Assembly (NCBI GenBank): GCA_019925795.1
Contig: CM034303.1
Span: 434,001-498,000, forward strand
Direction: 5' to 3'
From: Dendrobium chrysotoxum
Lineage: Eukaryota > Streptophyta > Magnoliopsida > Asparagales > Orchidaceae
DNA length: 64,000 nt
Positions within the stretch are counted from its first letter, which is position 1; every line of letters starts with the position of its first letter. Positions 44,728 to 57,960 of this stretch are shown in pieces. Under the pieces are notes generated by a model, which saw only the letters and a list, made by a program, of their open reading frames with translations, ran no database searches and was not told the origin of the DNA. The translations under genes were made by a program, and so were the position numbers.

Positions 44728-47700
44728 ACTCTTCCCTCCTCAGAAAAAGGTCATTCTTGACATTTTAAAACTCAGATCTCAAATCACAATAATAAATTAG
44801 TATACAGTTATCACATCTCAAACTTTTTTTAAGTAGCTTCTCTTTCAGCTATATTCTTCAACTGAACTTTAAGCATATACATCTATTTACTCCTTAGCTT
44901 TCTGATATCCTATTTTCAAAATTGGATATCCATTTTCTCAGAAGTGACACATTGATACATTATGAATTTCTGACATGTGATCTGACAACTATAACATTTA
45001 GGCAGCTTTCTCAATCATTTAAACAACTTCAAATGGTTCAGCATACATTGGATTCAACTTCCCTTCCTTGTACATTCTGTTAATGTCTTTCATTGGCTTG
45101 ATCTTTATATATACAAAATCTTCTACCTAAAATTGTATAGCTCGATGCTTAGCATCAAAATACTGTCATTGCCTATCACGTACAACATTCAATCTGTCTC
45201 TGATCAAACGAATCTTTTCAATAGCATCATTAACTAAGGCTGATCAATCAGATGTCTCTCACCCACCTCTATCAAAGTGAAAGGAGTCCTACACTTCCTA
45301 TCATATAGAGCGTTATATGGAGCCATACCTATGCTTGATTAAAAATTATTATTGTAAGCAAACTCGACCAGAGAAATGTGGTCTTCCCAACTATCACTAA
45401 AATCTAGAATAAGAGTCTTAGAAAATCCTCCATTACTTGTATAGTCCTCTCATACTATTCATCTATATGTGGATGTAAAGTTGTACTAAAATGTAGTTTA
45501 GTTCTAAAACTTTGTTAAATACCTCTCCACAGTATGGAGGTAAATATGCCATCACTGTTAGATACTATAATATTTAGTATTCATGTAATATAATGATCTT
45601 ACGAATATATACCTCATCCAACATGTCTACAAAATTAGATTATCAAATCATAATGAAATGCACACACTTCATCAGTCGATCAACAATAACCCAGATAACA
45701 TTATATCCTTGCCTCGACCTGGGAAACCCATAGCAAAATCTATAGTCACCACTTCCTACTTCCACTCTGAAATGAGTAACGACTGCAAAAGACCTCCCAT
45801 TCGCTGATGCTCTGTCTTCACTAACTAATAGTCTTCACACTTTGATATAAAATTTGTCACATCCTTCTTTAATCCAGGCCACCAAAATATACATATTAAA
45901 TCACTGTACATTTTGCTGCTTCATGGTTGAATAATATAGCCTGAATAGTGAGCCTCATGTAGAATCTTTCTCTTTAAATCACCAAAAATAGGAAACCACA
46001 ATCTGTTCTTGTAGAATATAATACCAAAATCAAATACACATAATTTTAATTTCTTATTAATTCTAATCAAATCAATCAACTTCCTATACTTTGTATCTAA
46101 CTTCTAAGATTTATGAACCATTTCTTATAAAGAAGGCTGAACAATCATCTAAGCCAATATATCAGAATCTTAGAGGAAATCACCTCCAATTATAATCTCT
46201 TTATATCTCAAATCAAAGACCTCTCAGAAGTAAGCTAAAAAAATGAAACTTTAAAAGATTTCCTGCTTAGAGCCTCAGCTACCACATTGGCTTTATCAAG
46301 CTGATATTGAATAGTTAGATCATAATCTTTAATCAACTCAAATTATCTTCACTACCTCTAGTTTAGATCCTTCTAAGTAAATATGTATTTCAGACTCTGA
46401 TGATTAATAAAGATTTTGCATCTGACTCCATATAAGTAATGACGCCAAATCTTCAAAGTAAATAAAGCAGCAACCAACTCTAAATAATGCATCAGATAAT
46501 TCTTCTCATGTGGCTTCAATTATCTAAAAGTATAAGCTATGAATATATTATACTGCATCAAACCATATCCCAACCCTCTCAGTGAAGCATCATTGAATAC
46601 CTAAAATCCTTCTATACCAAATGAAAGAGCCAAAACTAGAGCAGAAGTCAAACAATCCTTCAGTCTTTGGAAACTAACCTCGCACATTGTGTCTAAATAA
46701 AAGGTACTGACTTATGAGTCAGTCTTGTCAGAGGTGCAGAAATCTGAGAAAATTCCTTTACAAACTTCTTGTAATATTCAGCCATACCCAAGAAATTACG
46801 TATCTCAAACACAGTAGTGGCCTCGGCCAATCAATAACTACCTGAACTTTCTGGGGATATACAAAAATACCATCACCACTCACCACATGCCCTAGAAAAG
46901 AAATAGTCTTCAGCCAAAACTCATATTTGGAGAATTTGGCATATAGCTGATGCTGCTTTAAAGTCTCCAACACAATCCTTAAATGTCTAGCATGAACTTC
47001 CTTAGAAGTAGAATAAATCATAATATCATTTATGAAAATAATCATAAATTGATCCAAAAAATCTATGAATATATTGTTTAATAAATTCATAAAAATAGTT
47101 AGTACATTTATCACCCTAAATGGTATGCCTAAGAACTCGTGTGTCTGTACTGAATACTGAAAGCTATCTTCATCACATTAGACTCTCTCACCTTCACCTA
47201 ATAATATCGAGATTGTAAATCAATCTTCAAAAATACAGATGATCTGGTAAGCTGATCAAATAGATCGTCAATTCATGACAAATGATACTTATTATTGATA
47301 GTAACTTTATTCAACTCTCTGTAGTCAATACACATACGCATCATACCATTTTTTTCACAAATAAAATAGATGCTGACCATGGAGACACACTAGGATGAAT
47401 GAATCCTTTGTCAACTAACTCTTGAATATATACCTCCAACTCCTAAAGCTTATTAGGTATTCTCCTATATGGAGCTTTAAAAATTAGCGTTGTATCCGAA
47501 AAATATCAATACTGAATTTTATATCTTTGTCCGGGGGTAAATTGACTAACTCCTCAGAAAATACATCTGAATTTTCATAATATTGGGACATTAGAAAGAA
47601 GACCAGAATCTATACTCCTATCCCAAATTGATGCCTGAATTACCATACAAACCTTCTTCTATAATCTATATGCTAACTCCCTAGAATACATAACTCTCAC

Positions 47701-47825
47701 TGCCCATAAAAAATGTAATTCACTTCTTCAAGCAATTAATCTGAGCTACATACTGACTCAACCAATTTATACCCAAAATAATATCATATGAGAAAATGAG
47801 TAATAAAATCAAATTAAATTTCCAC
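44728..47825 (-). pseudogene. pol of element E (protease end to integrase), broken
   Basis: Read on the minus strand, the end of protease (YDIILGINWLSQYVAQI) lies at about 47795-47745. An RT entry (PPDKDIKFSIDIF, ELVDKGFIHPSVSPWSA) follows at about 47540-47370. The RT palm is at 47114-46758, where the catalytic stretch reads IIFINDIMIYS (the normal F-x-D-D is F-I-N-D), then LRIVLETLKQHQLYAKFSKY and FLGHVVSGDGI. RNase H debris is near 46600-46300. The integrase core is at about 45870-45620: VVTIDFAMGFPRS, then VIWVIVDRLMKCVHF. The order and wording are those of Del/Tekay pol. Stops and shifts occur every few dozen codons. Confidence 0.85.
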
Positions 47826-49890
47826 TGCGTCGCAATGCATCAATGAATGTGCTTGCGTCCTCATCAAAAGGCGCTAGAGACTGAAAGACGACACCAGCTT
47901 TTTCTATCAAAGAGAAGCGAAGGGCTAATCGGGCTCATACCGTTTTCCCCGCTTTCTCCTTTGCTCCTGAAAGTTAGAAAGACTCTTTTTAGTGTAGTGT
48001 AACAGTAAAGCGGTAAAGCCAAACAACAGAAACTCTTTTTACCTTTTTTTTACCTTTTTGAGGCAGGGGATTTCTATACTGTCTTCAACGAATTGTCTCT
48101 TCCGGTTAGCAACCTTTCGCCTCTTTCCCTCTCGTCAGCCAAAAAAATCGGATGAATGATCTGCTCTCGTCTTTGAAGCTAGCCACCGACCCTGAAACGC
48201 ACAAACAACGGGAGCAATTTTCGAAGCTTAAGTAGGGCCAGTCGAGTTAGCTTGTCTCTATATTATGAAATAGGCAATGTGAAAGCCAAGCTCTTCTTCC
48301 TATCCGTCTAGTGCTTGTTGACGGGCCTATCTACTAGTTTAGCTAGAAAGGGTGAGTTAGAAATCCTTTACTCTCTTTCGAAGCCGGAGAGTGAACCATT
48401 CCTTCATGCTCGCCTGGTACGAAAGAAATCAGATTGGTCTTGTTACTGATCTTATTCACCTTCTCGTAGTGGCCCGACCTGTCCACTTTGATTGAGTTTT
48501 GAAGGGGGAATCCTCATTCCGCTTCTTTGAAAAATGAATATCTTTCTTAGAAGTCATTATCTAATATCTGGCCACTAAGCACATAGAGAATGATTCTCCA
48601 ATGAGGGGCAACTCTATGTGATTCGATATGAGACGGAATAGAAAAGAGTTGTGGTTCTGACTTTTTTCTTTATCAAAACAACCGGAGGAAAATCAAATGC
48701 CTGATCTGACCTATAAAGAAGGCGTCGACATGGATGATTGTTAGTCCAAATTGTCAAGCAAAAGAGGACTACCGGATCGGGATCAGCTTATGTGGCGAGA
48801 TGTCTTGGTTTGGACTTCCTGTCTGATCCACTCTCTAAATGAAGGGTTTCCTTCCTCCAGTTGTCAGCTTCATCTACTTGCAAAGCTATCAAGGTGGACT
48901 CAGAATGAGATGTCTCCTTATTTGCAGGAGACAGATCCGTAGGAGATAATATTTGTCGATTCTGGATCAACACCGTGATGGGAGAAGATAACTTGCTTGC
49001 CAAATCTTTAGCAATCTTGGCGAGTGCATCTGCCTGACCATTGTTGCGTCAGGGCACTCTCATCAAGATGACCTCAGGAATATATCCAAGCATCTCCATA
49101 CCTCTTTTATGAGATTGAACTAGCTCTGGCTTGAGAACTTTCTAGATTCCAACTACTTGGTTGATAATGAGCTATGAGTCTCCAAGAATTTGGATTCTTT
49201 GAATCGAGATCCTCCTCAGCCTCTTTTGAGACTTCAGGGACTTCGGGAATGCAAGTAATCACCCTGCATGAGCCAGAGCCTAAGGGCTGTGGAGTTTCCA
49301 CATATCCCAACTAGCGCCTTATTGGGGTAAGTCAGTACGCCACAACTGGTCACAAAGGCCGGCCTGTTTAGCTGACCACTTTGATGGCAAGAAACCAGGA
49401 CGCAGATACTTATCTACTAAAGGAGAAGAGGCACTAGGAACCCTATCTATTAGGGGAAAAAAAGGCTTCAACCCTAATCAAAAGTTTGGAGCAGCATATT
49501 TGGGTTTTTTTGGTTCACACATACCTCGGGGTCCTTTTCTTGAAAAGGATGACTCTTAGATTCATGCTTTCCGGATAAGATAAGAAAGAGGAGGATTGAG
49601 TCTTCTGTCAAGATCGATGACTACCGAAACGTATTACTGACTCCTGACATGACGGAAAACCACAACCGAATCCTGCCGATGCACTCTTCAATAGTTCTTC
49701 ACTTTTGTTGCTTAGGATCCAAAATATTGAAGATGGCAAGTGGTATAAATAGAATTTCCTAGGCAGAGAAAAAAACTGGTTTCTTAAGGGGCCGAGAGGA
49801 TTCCCCGACCTAGTTCGCGAGAAGCTCCCGCACGTGTCAACCACGGAACTCGCCTACGGGCAGATCTTTGCTACGGAAAGAATGTCTCTC
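47826..49890. other. Mitochondrial-like DNA block (candidate NUMT)
   Basis: Composition changes sharply at about 47826 and again near 49890: GC rises well above the AT-rich flanks, and the texture (GAAGCGAAGGGCTAATCGGG, AAAGCGGTAAAGCCAAACAA, CCACGGAACTCGCCTACGGG) resembles non-coding plant mitochondrial DNA. No standard mitochondrial gene is recognised. It contains a decayed gypsy RNase H piece, which is common in plant mitochondrial genomes. The left border truncates element E. A transferred nuclear segment of other origin cannot be excluded. Confidence 0.55.
48790..49205 (-). pseudogene. Gypsy RNase H fragment within the mitochondrial-like block
   Basis: On the minus strand, with a few stops, the text reads IQILGDS, LIINQVVGI, KVLKPELVQSHKRGMEMLGY, then NGQADALAKIAKDLASKL and SSPITVLIQNR. 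D-S-x-L-x-x-N-Q and A-D-A-L-A-K-x-A are the closing motifs of RNase H in Ty3/gypsy elements of the Tat/Athila type. A linker towards integrase follows (ALQVDEADNWRKETL). It is older and unrelated to A-F. Confidence 0.75.
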
Positions 49891-52440
49891 GATCGAGAGT
49901 TTTGAGGAGGATTGATCTGTGATATAAATTGATCTAAGATTAGAATTAATCTTAGAGTTTGTAGAGTGATTTTAAGATCTAAACTTATCCTAAGATCTGG
50001 ATTAATCTAGAGTCTGGATTGGGTCTTAATGACCTCATACAAAAAGGTCAACAGACGTAGAGGTCATGGTCAACTAAGAAAAGGAGTTTTCTAGCCATTG
50101 ACTTGAAGTTGAATTTCTGGAATTTGGGGAATGAATTTGAATTAGGAAATTTTGAAATTAAATTTTAAAAATCATAACGAACCCTGCATTTTATCACATA
50201 TGTTGAGTTATAGGAGTTATAACCCAACATATGATGATAAAATACAAAAATCATTTATGATTTAGAGAAGATTCAAATTTTCACTGGATATGCTAGATTA
50301 CAAGGGAGTGCTATTGGATAACATATAGCAGTGTTAGTTCAAGATAGAATTTTGAAAAGATTTCTTTAACTTTGAAAAATTGATGAATTTTTTCTAAATT
50401 TTGAAACACAACAAGTTGAGTTTTTGCTCAACCTAAAGGCTCACAAAATTAGAAGGAAAATTTAAGGAAATTGATTGCTTGACTACTCCACTCTATTGAC
50501 TGATTTGGATGTGGGATGTCAAAACTAGAAGTTTGAAAGATTGAGGATTTTGAAAAGAAAGTCAACAGGACACCTCATAATTTTAAAACTCAACATAATG
50601 AGACAAACTTAATAATACAGGTTCATAAAATTGATAGGGAGATTTTAAAGATTTGACTTGACACTATCGCTCCTCCAGTAAACTTAGGGGCAGAAGGTCA
50701 AAGTCAGATTTCTAGACAGAGGTTTCACCTCTCTTTTGATGTTGAATTTTAGATGTTGGCTAGGCTCTCCCAAAGAAGAAATGGGTAGAGATGTCATGGA
50801 AAAGAAAGGTAGTTAAAACGACTGATGAAACAAAATTTTGCCATTATTTGAAATGGAAAGAGAGATGTAGTCCCACTGGGCGTACCATTTTTTGTTGGTG
50901 TTTGAAAAGGTGATTTGCCTTGCAAGGTGCAAAATAAATCTAAATTAATTTTTTTTAGAAAATTAAGAATTAAGTTTAAATTTCAATTCTAAAGTTAAAC
51001 ATATCATTAGGAATGATATACCGCCTCAGAAGGATGAAATAAAATCTCCCAACGGGTTCAGACCCACAATTGAAGGTTTACTCTTAAATGCCGTAGCTTG
51101 ATTTTGGGGAGAACAATATATGACTCCAGAGGATCAAAATGAAGTTCAGTCAAACATCGACCATGATAATCAAGAGAAGTGATTATTAATTTCATATTGG
51201 AATTTATGTTAACAAATGATGCATCTCCCCGAGGGGAGAAAATATCACCCGTTAGAAATTATTCGATTATGACGATGACGATCATCATAAACTTGATTTT
51301 CTAAAAAAAAATATTAATTGAGTTTTGAAAATTAACGTGGGTTCTAAATCTCCTATGAGCACAAGTCCTCGTAGTTAATTACATCATGAGAAACTAGAGT
51401 CTCCTACGAATACTCTCGATTAAAATAACGACATAAATTTTGTTTAAAGATTTCAAGGAGTGGATGTTAAAGGAGGTGAAACTGGAAACTAAAGTGGGAT
51501 TGGAGCAAGATTGAGCACTTATTATTTGAGTCAAAAGAAGAAAGGTAGGGGATACTTTGGGATTCTGAAACGATTCAGAAATGTCCCAACCTGATCTAAG
51601 TGTTCGGCTTTAAATTTTGGATTGAGAAGGATTTTAATTTGAATTGATTGTTTTATTAGAAATTTGGGATTATATTTCCGGATATTGGGGTCTTATGATT
51701 CAAAATCTACCCGGATCCTAAATTTAAATTGGGCACTAGACGATGGTGACCCGAACCTAGCTAATGTAGTGCAAGATCTGGACTTACCTCGGCTTGAGTT
51801 GGGGAGCCAGCTAACCACCTAATAGATTTAAATTCCATGAGTCTGATCTTTTTATGAAAGAGTGGTAGGGATGTTTTTATTAAAGTTTTTTTAGAGTTAA
51901 GACCGACATCTAGAGCTTGTCCTGATTGGTTCTTTGACTTTATGTTAGGTGAAAATGCTAAAATAAAATACAATTAAGATTTAGACTATTTTTAAATATA
52001 TTTCTAATGCGATGCATGTGATCACCTCAATTTATACTTAAAATTAGAATGGAGCAGTTTTTAAAAAAATAGCATAAAAATAAGTTTTATCCTAAAGATT
52101 ACACAAATTCCCCTTAACAGATCTACACCCTCATATGCCCGGTGGTCTACCAAAACCAGTAGGCGGGGAGGTGCCTAACAAAAGGAAAGAAGAGTGTAGC
52201 AAAAATGTTTAGACGAACTCCTAGTGATCCTGATCTTACTTCTTAAAAGCGTTAGAGTTTTTATATTATCTAAAAAAGTTTTATTAAATTTAAGTAAAAG
52301 AATTTTTAGCATATCCTCACGAGCCTCCGTGTATCTAGGCAAAAACAAAATTGGTACACAAATACCAAAAAAACTAAGAAAAACATGCAGGATCCTATAC
52401 ACAAGCAGAGCAAATTAAACATTAATGAAGATAATTAATT
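49890..52440. other. Non-coding repeat-like DNA, LTR-like motifs
   Basis: No gene recognised. GTCCCACTGGGCGTACC at about 50870 resembles a motif common in plant gypsy LTRs and leaders. The first 150 bases resemble the sequence at 57800-57960 (AGTCTGGATTGGGTC, ACCTCAT, GGTCAACA). Family and limits unknown. Confidence 0.4.
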
Positions 52441-53290
52441 CTTTAAATTAATGTCCGTAGGTAAATGCCCCATTTATTATAACCTAGAATTACATAAATT
52501 AAAAGTGGTCGGGCACCACTAACCACAAACCTGGATTCTAATCCTAGGACTGACACAAGTGACTTTGAGTGGGATACTCTTTGTCTTCACTTCTTTGTCC
52601 TTTTCTTCAGGCTCCTTGGATTCATCATACCCGGATACCCAAATGGAAAAGAAAACTCTTTCCCCAAGTGGGAGGTTATTCTTTTCACTTTGGGTAGTAA
52701 AGTGGTTCAAATTTGGACTTCCAAATGGAAAAGGACTATCCCCAAAGGGATGTCTTTTCCTCTTTGGAATCCAACTTTAGATCTATGTATCCCAAACTCA
52801 AAGTGCAACTTTCACAACTCAATACTTCAAGTGAATTACATTAATATAAAATTAAAAAGTCTAGACTCTCCCGCAAGGTTATCCTAAGAATTCAAATATA
52901 AAATAATCACAGCAGTTATATATAAAGAAATTAAAGTACTCAATCCAGTCATGTTTGGCCATGCTCTTATTTATTTGGGGGCTAAGCAGTAAAAGCACCT
53001 ATAGCATTTTATAATAATAATTATTTTTAGCCCTCTTTTATTACCCTGCATAAGCACAGCCACCTGCAAAAAACTCAGTGAGCATCCAAATCGTTCTTAA
53101 CATAAGGGTAATCTTATCGCCCATCACATTAATTCATAGAGTGCAGTAAAAGTAAACAAATACATCAATCAATTTTCAATCATAATATGCAATAAAATCT
53201 CAAAAAATCTGGCATACAGTAGTAAAGTAAACACCAGTCTTACCTAAACTAGATTTGGTTGTCCTAACAAATCATTTAAAGTGTGCGTAG
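52441..53290. repeat. Possible LTR remnant of Del/Tekay type
   Basis: Has AACTCAGTGAGCATCC near 53075 and a tandem unit CCCAAATGGAAAAG...CTTTGG at about 52640 and 52722, a layout like the LTR of element E. No ends or duplication were found. Confidence 0.35.
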
Positions 53291-55250
53291 GAGGCCGTGT
53301 AGTTGTGGTAGATCCCAAACTTGGTAATTAATTATAGTTATATTGTGTTCAAGTTTATTAAAAGGATGAATAAGAGATTTAATTAAAGTTTAAATATTAA
53401 TGTATTAAAGATTAAATTAAGTATATTTTAATGATTGGATGATCACTACATTTGTTGCTCATTGAGGCCGTAAAGTTTATTTCACCTTCCTTGGGGCTAA
53501 GTTAATAGCCTCGTAGGCCCAGGTTACCCAGTAGTAATCGGAGTTGATTAAGTTGATTTAATTAGTGGAGCTTAAGAGATTAATGATTATTAAATAAGTT
53601 GATTAGGGGCTGATTTTAAAAACTAAATTAATTTATATTTTCCATCAACTGGTTCGTGATATTGTGCCACCAGGCTTAAGGAACCAGGCCTCCTTAAAAC
53701 ACGTAGCCCCGCAGCCCGGAGTAGTCCATCCTAAAAACTTCATCTTTGGAGTGGTTATTGTGTATTAGAATATTGGTTAAGTAATTTTATTAATCAAATT
53801 AGAGCTTTCTGGGATTTTTTTTAAATTATTCAATTTCTGAGAACTATTGGAATTATTTAATAGCATTAATTAAGGGTCTACAAGTTGACTTTTTAAATTA
53901 AAGTTAATTTTAAATGTTTCAGATTTTTAACAAATATTAGACCTTAAGATAAGTGGTTAGACTATTAGTATGCTCAATTTGGAATTTTTTATAAAAAAGT
54001 TATAATCTTTTGAAGTTTTGACTTGATTTTGACCTAAGTTTGACCAAATAGTTGACTTTTTGAATTTGAATTATTTTTTTAAGTTTGATATTTTTTGAAA
54101 ATATTAGATTTTAATATGAGTTGAATGCCTTTAAGTTTGTTCAATTTAGATTTTTTTTAAAATTAGTTATGATTTTTCAAAGTTAGTGTAATTATTTGAA
54201 TTATTTAATTGATTTAATTAAGGGGCTTTTTAGGATTTGAATCCAATGAACTCCAAACTTCTTGAAATCACCTTCAAAGATCAGAAATGATCTAAGGAGG
54301 TGTTCCCAAGTGTTTGAAAATTTGTTTAAAATTTTTAATGATTTTAATTAATTAAATTAGGTAAATATTAAATTTCTCTTAAAATTAAATTAAGCTTGAA
54401 ATTAAATCCAGTTAAGGGGCATTTATTTTTCTTTGATTAAGGGTTGGATTTTGGTTAGTTAGAGGAAATAATTGTATTTTTAGATTTAAATTGAATTTAT
54501 TAGAATTTTTAGAAATTTTAAAGCTTAATTAAGTGTTTGAACTTAGGTAAATTAATTAAGGGGCTTAATTACTTTTTAAAATCAATGAGGAAATTTCTAT
54601 GGGATGAGATTGCCACTATATTAAAAAGGTTTAAATTTAATGTCAATAGGAGGTGTATCCTATTTTATATAATTATTCTAAATTTTCTAGACGTTCCTAA
54701 ATTGTTGTCCTTAATAATGTCACTGAGTTAAGTAGGATTAAATCAATATTTTTCTAACGCTTGACATACACGTATATAAAGTTAAATTATTTTAAAATAA
54801 TTCTTTAACATTTAAAGTATCTTAAAATAAGTTTTTAAATTTGAAAATATTCAATTCAATATTAAATCAAATATTAATTGAATATACAAAAAGACTTAAG
54901 TAATTTAAATTATTTTAAAAGAAATAAATATTTCAAAATAAAATTTTAATTTAAATAATTAGAAAATGTTTTACTGATTTAATTAAAATATCTTAAAATA
55001 AGATTAAAAATATTTGAAAATATTTTAAATATTTTTTTATGAATTTAAAATACTTAATATTTAATATTAAAAAATAATTTAAAATAAATTCAAAATCTTA
55101 AATTAATATTAATTTCAATTTAAAGTACTTAAATTTCTAAAAACTTTGATATAAGAAAATAATTTTTTGAATTTAAAATGTATTTTAAATATTTTTTTGA
55201 ATTTTCTATTAATTAAAATATATTTAAAAATTAATGAAAGCTAATTAAAT
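53291..55250. other. Very AT-rich non-coding stretch
   Basis: Dominated by TTTAAAT/AATTAAT text with stops in every frame. A short GC-richer patch (CACGTAGCCCCGCAGCCC near 53705) is the only interruption. Nothing else seen. Confidence 0.5.
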
Positions 55251-57960
55251 ATAAATAGTGGCTCGGTGGGATGCGTGGGACGTTCGGGTTTATCAAATCA
55301 AATCGCAGCAACAACGGAGCCACGTGGCACTTCTTGGTTCGCTGGATCGAACCGCAGATGTGGTAAGCCAATCATAAGCAATGATTACGTGGTGGCACAA
55401 TCTTTACCTGATGATTTATTAGGCAGTGGGCCCACGCACTTTTAACTTGAATAAGTCAACATCGCACGGGCATCGTTGGATCCCCTACGATTCTAAACGT
55501 ATGACTCAGATGGCGTCGAACCGAGATCCGAGCAGCGGAGGCGTCACCCGGCTTACAATGACCGCGGTATGGCTAGATCGTGACCATTGATCATAACGGT
55601 CTAGATCACATGCAATTACAAACCTGCATGAACCAAGCCCTAAAATGGAAAATAGGTTCATTCTCAAGATTGGCTGCACCAAATTGCTTAAAAATTTAAA
55701 CATAGATTAAATGAATGAACAGAAATTGTGGGGGATGTTTTCTCTGGCTTAAAACAAGCTTAATGAAAAGTTATTTAAACTAGTGTAACCTAGACTAGGG
55801 TTTGAGTTTTTACTGAATGTAACCAATGGATTTGAACGTTCTTGGACTCTCTGAACTTGTAGTTTGTCCATGCAACTTTTTCTTGAAGGAAGCGATAGTT
55901 GAAATGGTCTAGAACTCGAGCTATGACATCTAGATGAAACAGGTTGTTGGCTCGCCAGGAAAATCGCCGCCAGTAACGTGAACTTGGGTTTTGTAATGGG
56001 AATAGAGAGGGAGCCTGGGGGAAACAAAATGAAATGAAGAAAAGCTTGGAGGTGCTCTGTAGAGTGAAGATTGAGTGAGTGAGTGGTGGTTCTCTTAATG
56101 ACTCATTTTTCTTAGTTTAAGTCCTAGGGTTTGGTTTGGACTGTCCTGATCGACTGGGCCACTCCCTTGGATTATTGCCACGTGCCCCAAGCCATTGGAT
56201 GGCAGGGAAAAGGCTGGAGAGGCCTCATTCCCATTGGATGCTTCAAGTGGTGGGGGGGGGACCACTTGCTTGTTTTGGCTCAACCAAGGCCTAAGCTCGG
56301 TTTGAGGAGTTTTAGGAGAGATTTTGGGTTTAAATGGGATAATCCCAACAGCCAAGATTAGAGAGCGGGGGCTTAACATGTGAGTTTGACCATGAGATCC
56401 CATTTGAAGTTTAGTTGACTATTTGACTGGTCAACCAATCAACGGCTGATGAGGTGGCAAGCAAGGTGGCCTCTTGAGCTGTCTTGAGCTGCTGGGGTGA
56501 GTGGTCATAAAGTGGCATTGGTTAGAAGAGGAGGTTTGACCACTTAAAGCCATATAAGTCTCTTAAAGACTTAGTGGACTAGGTTGACCAATCAACCCGC
56601 CAATATGCCTAGTGATGTAAACCTGAAAGGATTGTTGAGTGCTGATTTGAATGGGTTGGAAGAGGTCTAGTGCTTAAGGGTTGGAACTAGAAAGCATTGT
56701 AGAGAGTTTGACCAAGTAATGTGAGTTGACTTGGTCAACTCCACTTGGGTTTGGTTGGCCAAAGACTAAGGCACACCTAGATAATGAATTGGAGTTAGTT
56801 TAAAGCTTGGTATAGGTTAAATAGATTGGGTTGATCATGGTTTGTCCATGGCTTAAGGTTTGACCAAATTTGGACTTAATTGACTAAGTCAATAGTTGAC
56901 TGGGTCAAGGGTCCAATCAAATCCAAATCACTAGGGGAAGTGATTAGGAGAGTTTGAATAGATTTGAAAGCATCTGGGGTTTGATTCAAATGCATAAGAG
57001 GCTTAAGGTTTGATTTAGCCAACCTATGTTGACATGGTCAACCAGGTTGACCCAAGGGCTAGGTCTAGGCTTAACAGATTTAAAATGATCAAAGGAGTTC
57101 ATTAGAAGTGGTTTCAAGATCTGGGCAGGTTATTTCAATCAAAATGACTATTTTGACCCTTAAGGGGCTTTTGGGTTAACCAGGTTGACCCAGGGTCTGG
57201 GATTGGGTCTAATGGATCCTAAATGACATTCATAACTCATTGTGATAGGTTTTGAGGATTGAGGACAGAAAGCTATATTGGATTTTGGGAAAACCCCCTT
57301 AAAGGGTATTTTAGTCATTTTAACCCCTGGTCAACATTGGGTTAAGCTGGATGCAGGAAAGTGTAGGTTTGTGGTCAAGAGGTCTTAACAAAAGTCATGG
57401 GTGTAGTTCAAAAGTTTGGGAGGGGTCCCAAAGTCAATTTCCACATGGTGGAGGGTCCAGTGGCATAAGGTGTAAATATTTGAAGGTTTTGCAGCCTGTG
57501 AGAAAAAGATTTAGCTTCTGGGGGTAGAGATCTCAGAATGAGCTCAAATTTGGTGGGTTAGTCTTAGAGACATATCCAAACAATATGTAACTAACATACC
57601 ATTAATCAGATATCATTTGATTTGGTTTCTAGGTGACAGAAGAATCACCCAAAAAGCATTTCAGGACTCAAGCTTTTGGCCTTGATATTTGTTTTGAAAA
57701 TCTAGATTTGAACTGGGTTTTAGATTTAAAAGATTGGAATTGAATTATCTAAATCATTTATGATCATTTGCATGCTCATTTATGATTAAGCTAGACTGGA
57801 GGCTAGATCAAAGTTTAAGTTGGAATTGAGGTCTGGATAGGTTTGAAGTCTAGATATGTTTAAAGTTTAAACTGGTTTGAAGTCTAGATTGATATGAGAT
57901 CTTGATTGACGCTAGGGTCTAGATTGGTCCTAGTAACCTCATTTAAAAATGTGGTCAACA
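55251..57960. other. Non-coding repeat DNA with dense TTGAC/GTCAA motifs
   Basis: A GC-richer start (55255-55600) has CACGTG G-box cores near 55322. From about 56380 to 57340 the motif TTGAC or its complement occurs about 20 times, often as GGTTGACC or as close pairs. No coding sequence recognised. Confidence 0.5.

Larger units (their letters stand above)
43330..47825 (-). mobile_element. Element E: Del/Tekay-like gypsy remnant, 5' half lost
   Basis: Minus-strand pol from the end of protease (47825) to the integrase C-terminus, then a polypurine tract at 44728-44745 and an LTR starting TGTGACAC at 44727. Gag and the 5' LTR should lie at higher coordinates, but the sequence turns abruptly into the mitochondrial-like block at about 47826. 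Heavy stops and indels throughout. Confidence 0.82.

Noticed and set aside
48751..48942. Plus-strand frame in the mitochondrial-like block
   Set aside because: Antisense to the RNase H linker, which has recognisable family motifs on the minus strand.
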